Positions 1 through 5,115 of a stretch of 5,115 bases of DNA are shown here, piece after piece (positions within the stretch are counted from its first letter, which is position 1; each line of letters starts with the position of its first letter). Below the pieces are notes generated by a model. The model did no database searches, was not told the origin of the DNA, and was given only the letters and a program-made list of their open reading frames with translations. The position numbers and the translations under genes were made by a program. Source of the DNA: Actinomycetota bacterium (GTDB taxonomy: Bacteria; Actinomycetota; Actinomycetes; S36-B12; UBA5976); contig JAPLBX010000084.1 in NCBI GenBank assembly GCA_026392535.1, forward strand, positions 4,184 to 9,298, written 5' to 3'.

Positions 1-176
1 TAGGCCTAGCGATACCAGGTGGCTCAGAAATCTGGATTATCGTGCTCATTGGTTTACTACTCTTTGGCGGCAAAAAGTTGCCCGATTTGGCTCAGGGTCT
101 AGGTAAATCCCTTCGTATTTTCAAATCTGAAGTGAAACGCAAAGACGACACTGACGATTCAAATCCATCAGCATAG
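1..176 (+). CDS. tatA: Sec-independent protein translocase subunit TatA (5' end missing)
   Basis: The reading frame is open from position 3 to a TAG at 174-176 and gives 57 residues; the start lies upstream of the window, probably only a few codons away. It shows the TatA pattern in order: a Gly-Ser-Glu turn before one transmembrane helix (IWIIVLIGLLLF), the hinge FGGKKLPDLAQGLGKSLRIF, an amphipathic helix, then a short acidic, polar tail ending in DDSNPSA. TatA is the small inner-membrane protein that multimerises to form the export path for folded proteins carrying twin-arginine signal peptides. The hinge and LGKSLRIFKSE segment resemble actinobacterial TatA, and the very short tail argues against TatB. 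tatC follows after 11 bp, so the two genes are almost certainly one operon. Confidence 0.93.
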   Translation, partial: GLAIPGGSEIWIIVLIGLLLFGGKKLPDLAQGLGKSLRIFKSEVKRKDDTDDSNPSA

Positions 177-187
177 GTACACGAACA

Positions 188-961
188 ATGGGTAAGAACC
201 CACAGGCTTCTATGCCACTGATGGAGCATCTTGCTGAATTACGCCGGCGCTTAATCATCTCTGTTGTTGCTATAACTATTGGCGTTTTCCCAGCTTGGGC
301 TTATTACAAGCAGATTTTTGGTTTCCTCCGAGAGCCTTTTGACGAAGTTGTTAAGAACAATTCAGCTCAAGCGTCGCTGACACTTGGTGGAGTTGTTGAT
401 CCCTTCACGCTACAGATACAAGTTTCTCTTGTCTCAGCTATTGTTATTTCGTCTCCCATTTGGCTATTCCAAACTTGGCGTTTTGTGACTCCAGGACTAC
501 ATAGAAACGAAAAGAAGTGGGCACTACTGTTTGCAGGAATTGCTACACCTTTGGTTGGTCTGGGTGCTTGCTTTGCTTACTTTGTAATGCCAATCAGTTT
601 GCAAGTCTTAATCGGTTTCACCCCAGATAACGTGTCGAACTTGATTGCTGTCGATAAATATTTTGATTTTCTATTCAAGATGGTTTTAGTTTTTGTTATT
701 GGAGCCCTGATTCCATTCGCGTTGGTCTTGATGAATTTTGCTGGTGTTTTAACCGCAGCCAAAATCCGCAGTTGGTGGCGAATGATCGTGATGTCTACTT
801 TACTTTTCGCGGCAGTTGCCACACCAACTGGCGACCCACTAAATATGACACTTGTTGCCGCTCCGATTCTGACTCTAATAGTTCTCGCCTGGGCGATTGC
901 CAGCTTGAACGACCTTCGACGCAGAAAACGCTCAGCAACAAGCGGCGTGAACAATGCCTAG
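188..961 (+). CDS. tatC: Sec-independent protein translocase subunit TatC
   Basis: This 257-residue protein has the normal TatC length and six predicted membrane segments (roughly residues 22-44, 76-97, 111-135, 160-185, 198-212 and 220-240). TatC is the membrane receptor that binds twin-arginine signal peptides and recruits TatA. Visible family hallmarks are MPLMEHLAELRRRL at 9-22 (conserved Glu17 and basic residues), the cytoplasmic loop QTWRFVTPGLHRNEKK at 95-110 with Phe99 and Glu108 matching the signal-binding Phe and Glu of E. coli TatC, and TPTGDP at 212-217. The Glu normally found in membrane segment 4 (E. coli Glu170) appears to be Leu174 here. The ATG at 188 is preferred because residues 3-22 resemble the N terminus of other actinobacterial TatCs; only a weak AGG at 175-177 precedes it, and Met9 (212) is an alternative start. 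The C-terminal tail is basic (DLRRRKRS). The 3' end overlaps helY by 8 nt. Confidence 0.97.
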   Translation: MGKNPQASMPLMEHLAELRRRLIISVVAITIGVFPAWAYYKQIFGFLREPFDEVVKNNSAQASLTLGGVVDPFTLQIQVSLVSAIVISSPIWLFQTWRFVTPGLHRNEKKWALLFAGIATPLVGLGACFAYFVMPISLQVLIGFTPDNVSNLIAVDKYFDFLFKMVLVFVIGALIPFALVLMNFAGVLTAAKIRSWWRMIVMSTLLFAAVATPTGDPLNMTLVAAPILTLIVLAWAIASLNDLRRRKRSATSGVNNA

Positions 962-3653
962 CCACAGCGAAAAGTATGAGGCCTCTCGATTACGTCATAT
1001 TGAAAATAAGATGCTTCTTAGCGAATTCAAAAAGACTAAAGAATTTCCGCTTGATCACTTCCAGATAGATGCTTGTAAGGCACTGGAGTCGGGTAACAGC
1101 GTTTTAGTAGCTGCCCCAACTGGTTCAGGAAAAACCGTTGTTGGTGAATTTGCCATCTTTTTAGCGCAGCACAACAAAGGAAAAGCTTTCTACACGACAC
1201 CAATCAAGGCATTGTCGAACCAAAAGTTTCATGAACTAATTGAAATTTATGGCGAAGCAGGAGTCGGACTTTTAACAGGCGATGTGAGCATCAATGGTGA
1301 TGCGCCGATAGTGGTGATGACCACTGAAGTCTTGCGAAACATGTTGTATGTGCAATCATCAACACTAATTGGGCTAATGCATGTAATTATGGATGAGGTC
1401 CACTACCTAGCCGATCGAAGTCGTGGGGCAGTCTGGGAGGAAGTCATCTTGCACTTGCCACCAAGCGTTCAGATTACTGCGCTTAGTGCAACCGTTAGCA
1501 ACATTGAGGAATTTGGCGCTTGGTTAACCAGTGTCCGTGGAGAAACCAGCGTGGTGCTTGAAGAACATCGGCCAGTTCCTCTATGGCAATGGGTGGCAGC
1601 TGACAAAGAGATTCATGATCTTTTCATTGATGAAACTGGCCATCGAATTAATCCAGCACTGATCAATATCTTTCGAGATGATCAACGTCAACTAAAGGGA
1701 GTTCGTGGCCGGCAGAGATATTCGCGCCACACACCTTTCAAGGAACGCCTAATTCAAGACATGGATCGAGAAGGACTACTGCCTGCAATTTGGTTTATTT
1801 TTAGTCGTAAAGGCTGCGACCAGGCTGTTGAGCACTGTCTTAATTCGAATGTAAAACTTACAAATCCTGAAGAACGTGAACAAATCTCTAGATTCATTCA
1901 AAGCCGAACAAACGACCTTCCGAATGATGATTTGGCGGCCTTGAACTTCGGGAATTGGGCTGAAGCGCTGGGTAGAGGAATAGCAGCTCATCATGCTGGA
2001 TTGATCCCTCGCTTTAAAGAAATAATCGAAGAGTTGTTTCAAAGAGGATTAGTCAAGCTGGTATTTGCAACTGAAACGCTAGCACTTGGAATAAATATGC
2101 CGGCTCGATCTGTCGTGATTGAAAAATTATCTAAATGGAATGGTGAATCCCATGTTTCGTTAACTGCAGGGGAGTACACCCAGTTGACAGGTAGAGCTGG
2201 GCGAAGAGGAATAGACGATGAAGGCAACTCCATCGTCTTGTGGCACGAAAATTTTGATCCATTGGTTCTAGGCGGGTTGGCCAGCACTCGCACTTACCCG
2301 TTGAAATCTTCGTTTAGACCTGGTTACAACATGGCAGTTAACGTCATAGATGCCCTTGGTTTTGAACGCACAGAGACGCTACTAAATGAATCGTTTGCCC
2401 AATTTCAATCGGATGCAGGATCGGCAGGACTCTTAACATCTAAACGCAAGAATGAAGAAGCCTTGGCAGGGTATGCGGATGCGATGACCTGTCATCTTGG
2501 TGATTTTATGGAGTATTCCGCCATTCGTAACCGAATATCAGACATCGAAAAAGGCACTGTTCGCAATAACCGATTACTGACTAATAACGCCATTGAAGAT
2601 GTCATGCGGAATCTGCAAATAGGGGATGTAATTTTGGCTCAACATGGCCGTCGATCAGGTCCGGTTGTTGTGATTGAGAATCTATCTGACGCCCAAAATG
2701 AACCTCGACTAATGACTATGAATTTGGAAAAAGAAGTTCGGAGGATGCGCCGTGCCGATTTCGTAAAAGAGATTGAAGTTATTGGCAAAATCAAATTGGC
2801 AGCCAACTTCCATGCTAGGTCTGCATCCTCAAAGAACGAACTTCTACAAAAGTTGAAAAAGATTCCCATTTCGAACGCTAAAGCGCATAAGAACAATACC
2901 TTTGATAGTGCGGTCGAAGTTGAAATAGCAACTTTACGGCTAGAAATGCGAAATCATCCTTGTCATGGCTGTAACGATCGGGAAGAGCACGCCCGCTGGT
3001 CTGAGAGATACTTCAGGTTGATGCGCGATAACTCATTTCTTGAAGAACAGCTTCGCAAACGTAGCAATATCATCGCCAAAGACTTCGAAAATGTATGCGA
3101 TGTGTTGCTCAAGCTCGGTTACCTTTCTGGTGAGAGGCCAAACTTGAAAACAACGGCCATAGGCAAGCAATTGAAGGGGATTCACGCCGAGTCCACATTA
3201 CTAATTAGTGAGTCACTACGAGCTGGAATGTTAGAAGAATTGAATGCTGCCGAATTAGCCGCTGTTGTTTCTGTATTTGTTTATGAAAGCCGCAAAGAAG
3301 AATCCGATGGCTTGCGCATGAACAACCCCAACGTAGTACATGCTACTTCGGAAATAATGAAACAGTTCCAAGAACTTCGAACTCTGGAACTTACGCATAA
3401 ATTGAGCACGATTACGAAACCAGACCCTGGGTTTGCAGCCTTGATTTATAACTGGGCTAATGGCAACAATTTATTGCAAGTTCTTAAACGCACAGAGATT
3501 TCCGCTGGCGATTTTGTGCGCACAACAAGACGAATTATTGATGTTCTCGAACAGATATCGCATGTTGGCAACGAGCATATTAGGAAAACTGCTTTGGATG
3601 CCGTCTATGACCTTCGTAGAGGAATTGTTTCGGCATCAGAACTTGAAGATTAG
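954..3653 (+). CDS. helY: Ski2/Mtr4-like DExH-box helicase HelY
   Basis: This 899-residue superfamily 2 helicase is close in length to mycobacterial HelY (about 900). The first RecA domain (about 31-195) has a Q-motif-like FPLDHFQ, Walker A APTGSGKT (54-61), PIKALSNQK (83-91), Walker B DEVH (147-150) and SAT (178-180). The second RecA domain (about 270-440) carries WFIFSRKGCDQA (280-291), ATETLALGINMPAR (372-385) and QLTGRAGRRG (410-419) with the arginine fingers. A winged-helix/helical part and a beta-rich insert starting at IGDVI (556-560) follow, then a PCHGC cluster (669-673) with HARWSERY (679-686), and a DSHCT-type C-terminal domain (about 720-895). The family unwinds RNA or RNA-DNA duplexes using ATP; the bacterial HelY substrate is not well defined. 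The start overlaps tatC by 8 nt and lacks a clear Shine-Dalgarno, suggesting translational coupling. Met20 (1011) is a possible alternative start because conservation begins near residue 31. Confidence 0.95.
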   Translation: MPSHSEKYEASRLRHIENKMLLSEFKKTKEFPLDHFQIDACKALESGNSVLVAAPTGSGKTVVGEFAIFLAQHNKGKAFYTTPIKALSNQKFHELIEIYGEAGVGLLTGDVSINGDAPIVVMTTEVLRNMLYVQSSTLIGLMHVIMDEVHYLADRSRGAVWEEVILHLPPSVQITALSATVSNIEEFGAWLTSVRGETSVVLEEHRPVPLWQWVAADKEIHDLFIDETGHRINPALINIFRDDQRQLKGVRGRQRYSRHTPFKERLIQDMDREGLLPAIWFIFSRKGCDQAVEHCLNSNVKLTNPEEREQISRFIQSRTNDLPNDDLAALNFGNWAEALGRGIAAHHAGLIPRFKEIIEELFQRGLVKLVFATETLALGINMPARSVVIEKLSKWNGESHVSLTAGEYTQLTGRAGRRGIDDEGNSIVLWHENFDPLVLGGLASTRTYPLKSSFRPGYNMAVNVIDALGFERTETLLNESFAQFQSDAGSAGLLTSKRKNEEALAGYADAMTCHLGDFMEYSAIRNRISDIEKGTVRNNRLLTNNAIEDVMRNLQIGDVILAQHGRRSGPVVVIENLSDAQNEPRLMTMNLEKEVRRMRRADFVKEIEVIGKIKLAANFHARSASSKNELLQKLKKIPISNAKAHKNNTFDSAVEVEIATLRLEMRNHPCHGCNDREEHARWSERYFRLMRDNSFLEEQLRKRSNIIAKDFENVCDVLLKLGYLSGERPNLKTTAIGKQLKGIHAESTLLISESLRAGMLEELNAAELAAVVSVFVYESRKEESDGLRMNNPNVVHATSEIMKQFQELRTLELTHKLSTITKPDPGFAALIYNWANGNNLLQVLKRTEISAGDFVRTTRRIIDVLEQISHVGNEHIRKTALDAVYDLRRGIVSASELED

Positions 3654-4543
3654 TTCATAACTTTCGCTGCGGTTTTTTTCCAAAGCTCGTTATATTTTTC
3701 AAGGCCAAGATCAACCAAAGTTTGACTGTGACCTGGATTTGCCCAATCGATAACCGGAGTCTCGATTTTTAGTTTCCGATCAAGGCGGACAACCTTGTCA
3801 GCAGATTTAATGTATTCTTTATGTTCAAGCAATGAGGCAGAAATTCGCGGCTTTATCGATTCATGTGAAGCTTTAGCTGCTGATAAAATTTGTTTCATAT
3901 CCCCAAATTCAATCAATAAATTTGCGGCTGTCTTCTCACCAATTCCTTTCACTCCAGGCAGGCCGTCAGATGCATCTCCACGCATGACGCTGTAATCGAC
4001 ATACTGGTGTGGGTGAATTCCAAAGCGATTGAAGATGTAGTCGTTATCAGCAATAGTGTGTTTCGCTATTCCAGTACCTATGTAGAGCACAGTGCGTCCA
4101 AGATCATCGTCTATCAATTGGAAAAGGTCTCGATCTCCACTGACTATAAAAGTTGGAGTGGAGCCGTTTCTAGAGAAATGCGCCACAAGATCATCTGATT
4201 CGTAGCCATCTAAACCAACTGCTGGAATACCCAACTCATTCAAAATTTCCCAGATTAAATCAACTTGTTCGCCCAAGGAATCAGGCATTTGTTCTTCATC
4301 ATCTGCTGCCACCCGGGCAGTTTTGTAGGTTTCTATAAGTTCTACGCGCCAATCAGGTCGCCAATCGAAGTCCCAGCAGGTGATTAGATTTCCAGGCTTG
4401 TACTGTTTGGAAAAATGCATCAAAGCATCAAGTGTTCCACGAATCGCGTTGACTGGTAATCCACTTGGTGCAACAAACGTGTCTGGTAGAGAGTAAAAAG
4501 CACGGTAATAGATAGTGGCTAGGTCCACGACTATCAGAGACAC
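3650..4543 (-). CDS. fenA: Stand-alone 5'-3' exonuclease / flap endonuclease (FenA-like)
   Basis: This 297-residue protein matches the 5' nuclease domain of PolA without the polymerase. Such enzymes remove 5' flaps and RNA primers during replication and repair using divalent metals. The expected acidic residues are visible: Asp7 (VVDLAT), Glu115, Asp117 and Asp118 in GYESDDLVA, Asp137 and Asp139 in VSGDRDLFQL, and Asp190 and Asp193 in GDASDGLPGVKGIGEKTAAN. That last segment also forms the helix-hairpin-helix (about 194-214) that grips the DNA duplex. The arch region has FDWRPDWRVELIETYKTAR (59-77) with Lys74 and Arg77. No catalytic residue seems missing, so it should be active. It starts at GTG (4543-4541), 6 nt from a good AGGAG. 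It is convergent with helY, overlapping by 4 nt at the stops, and divergent from pepE. The same arrangement is recalled for mycobacterial Rv2090 and M. smegmatis FenA. The family call is secure; the fenA symbol rests on homology and synteny by recall. Confidence 0.94.
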   Translation of the reverse strand: MSLIVVDLATIYYRAFYSLPDTFVAPSGLPVNAIRGTLDALMHFSKQYKPGNLITCWDFDWRPDWRVELIETYKTARVAADDEEQMPDSLGEQVDLIWEILNELGIPAVGLDGYESDDLVAHFSRNGSTPTFIVSGDRDLFQLIDDDLGRTVLYIGTGIAKHTIADNDYIFNRFGIHPHQYVDYSVMRGDASDGLPGVKGIGEKTAANLLIEFGDMKQILSAAKASHESIKPRISASLLEHKEYIKSADKVVRLDRKLKIETPVIDWANPGHSQTLVDLGLEKYNELWKKTAAKVMN

Positions 4544-4549
4544 GATTTT

Positions 4550-4554
4550 CTCCT
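4550..4554 (-). promoter_or_regulatory. Shine-Dalgarno of the 5' nuclease gene
   Basis: On the minus strand the sequence reads AGGAG, then six bases (AAAATC), then GTG. This is near-ideal spacing and is the strongest ribosome binding site in the window. It fixes the start of the nuclease at the GTG at 4543-4541, even though GTG is a less common start codon. Confidence 0.8.
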
Positions 4555-4591
4555 AAAACCATCATTTAGCGCACCAAAATCTCCCGCACAT

Positions 4592-4597
4592 TAGGTT
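4592..4597 (+). promoter_or_regulatory. Candidate -10 element for pepE (TAGGTT)
   Basis: TAGGTT fits the loose actinobacterial -10 pattern TAnnnT and ends six bases before the pepE GTG at 4604. That spacing would place transcription initiation at or next to the start codon, giving a leaderless mRNA, which is common in Actinobacteria. The alternative is that the AGG triplets here act as a weak Shine-Dalgarno. The motif is short and degenerate, so this is a suggestion only. Confidence 0.22.
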
Positions 4598-4603
4598 AGG
4601 GCG

Positions 4604-5115
4604 GTGAGCAAATACAGCCAAAGGTTAGCCCGTCTCCAGGCCGAAATTCGTCTAGAGGGTATTGACGCAATTTTTATCTCGCCAGGACCAGATTTGCGGT
4701 ATTTCACCGGTTATGACGCAGTTGCCCTAGAGAGGTTGACCGCCCTGGTTGTGCATGCATCAAAAGATCCCATGGTCATTTCGCCCTTCCTGGAGAAAGC
4801 GGCAGCCCAAGCTAGCCCAATTGGCGAACTCGGTCTTGAAATCTTGACATGGCAAGAGACTGAAAACCCTTATTTAAAGGCCAAAGATACTTTTGGAAAT
4901 CCTGAAAAATTTGCTATCGATGGTCGAATGTGGGCCGACAAGCTTTTGCATTTTCAATCAGCATTTTCGAAGTCGATCAGTGTTTCAGGAACTCAAGCTA
5001 TTGCTAATCTAAGAATGGTTAAAGACTCTGATGAAATAGCGAGTTTGATAGCAGCCGGAAAAGCGATTGATGCTGTTCATTCGAATGTTCCAAGCTTTTT
5101 GAAAGCCGGCAGAAC
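4604..5115 (+). CDS. pepE: M24-family Xaa-Pro dipeptidase / aminopeptidase PepE (3' end missing)
   Basis: The frame is open from GTG at 4604 to the window end, giving 170 complete codons of a protein that is usually about 370 residues. The visible part is the creatinase-like N-terminal domain (about 7-130), with IDAIFISPGPDLRYFTGYDA (20-39) and ERLTALVV (43-50). The linker to the catalytic domain follows at ANLRMVKDSDEI (134-145). The family cleaves dipeptides or peptides with proline in the second position, in the cytoplasm, using two metal ions. The metal-binding Asp, His and Glu residues lie in the missing C-terminal pita-bread domain, so activity cannot be judged here. The GTG is chosen because the protein then begins just before the conserved YSQRLARLQ segment and no ATG lies nearby in frame. 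The position beside helY and the 5' nuclease matches pepE in mycobacteria, as recalled. Confidence 0.9.
   Translation, partial: MSKYSQRLARLQAEIRLEGIDAIFISPGPDLRYFTGYDAVALERLTALVVHASKDPMVISPFLEKAAAQASPIGELGLEILTWQETENPYLKAKDTFGNPEKFAIDGRMWADKLLHFQSAFSKSISVSGTQAIANLRMVKDSDEIASLIAAGKAIDAVHSNVPSFLKAGR

Larger units (their letters stand above)
4544..4603. promoter_or_regulatory. Divergent intergenic region between the 5' nuclease gene and pepE
   Basis: This 60-bp gap is the only non-coding stretch of note in the window. It sits between two divergent genes, so it (or the flanking coding starts) should contain both promoters. I see no convincing -35/-10 pair on either strand. It contains an imperfect inverted repeat, CCTAAAACC (4552-4560) and GGTTAGG (4594-4600), which could be chance because one arm includes part of the nuclease Shine-Dalgarno. 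Confidence 0.45.

Noticed and set aside
1..176. Possibility that the first partial gene is tatB rather than tatA.
   Set aside because: The FGGKKLPDLAQGLGKSLRIF hinge, very short tail and immediate position before tatC fit TatA; TatB normally has a longer C-terminal region.
577..954. Open frame on the minus strand antisense to tatC.
   Set aside because: It lies wholly opposite a well-supported gene, its translation has no recognisable motif, and it has no convincing ribosome site. It is a shadow of tatC.
772..1068. Plus-strand open frame spanning the tatC/helY junction.
   Set aside because: It is out of frame with both real genes, has no family signal, and would overlap conserved TatC and HelY coding sequence.
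3460..3660. Plus-strand 66-codon open frame within the 3' end of helY, considered as a small overlapping gene.
   Set aside because: It is an alternate frame of the conserved helY C-terminal domain, with no Shine-Dalgarno or recognisable product.
3673..3679. Run of seven T just after the helY stop, considered as a helY intrinsic terminator.
   Set aside because: The preceding bases (CTTTCGCTGCGG) cannot form a stable stem, and the run is explained as the Trp-Lys-Lys codons near the C terminus of the opposite-strand nuclease.
3795..4198. Two plus-strand open frames opposite the 5' nuclease gene.
   Set aside because: They are antisense to the catalytic motifs of the nuclease, and their translations are low-information with no domain pattern.
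1..5115. Search for CRISPR repeats, insertion sequences, tRNA/rRNA genes, toxin-antitoxin or defence genes.
   Set aside because: No repeated units, terminal inverted repeats, transposase motifs or structured RNA patterns were seen; nearly every base is accounted for by five housekeeping genes.

Overview
The window is a compact housekeeping region, most likely from a low-G+C actinobacterium. Genes overlap or abut, G+C looks by eye to be in the mid-40s percent, and the gene content and orientation match a block conserved in Actinobacteria. As I recall the Mycobacterium tuberculosis map, the equivalent order is pafB-pafC-tatA-tatC-helY, then a 5'-3' exonuclease on the opposite strand, then pepE. 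A streamlined aquatic lineage such as the acI/Nanopelagicales group would fit the low G+C and tight packing, but that placement is inference.

Layout: positions 1-176 hold the 3' part of tatA (+), and 188-961 hold complete tatC (+). Together these are the core of a minimal twin-arginine translocase. helY (+, 954-3653) overlaps the end of tatC by 8 nt and encodes a full-length Ski2/Mtr4-like DExH helicase. A stand-alone 5' nuclease, probably orthologous to mycobacterial FenA, lies on the minus strand at 4543-3650. Its stop codon overlaps the helY stop, so the two genes converge with no spacer. A 60-bp divergent intergenic stretch (4544-4603) separates it from the 5' part of pepE (+, 4604 to the window end), an M24-family Xaa-Pro dipeptidase that runs off the right edge.

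Functionally, tatA and tatC form the protein export unit. helY is probably co-transcribed with them, although no direct mechanistic link to export is known to me. The nuclease is a separate minus-strand unit with a strong Shine-Dalgarno and a GTG start. It could act with HelY in nucleic acid processing, but only gene adjacency suggests this. I see no mobile element, CRISPR array, RNA gene, prophage or defence system, and no evidence of a new multi-gene system. The observations most worth checking are the apparent loss of a conserved membrane glutamate in TatC, the overlapping convergent stops without a recognisable terminator, and the Cys/His cluster in HelY.
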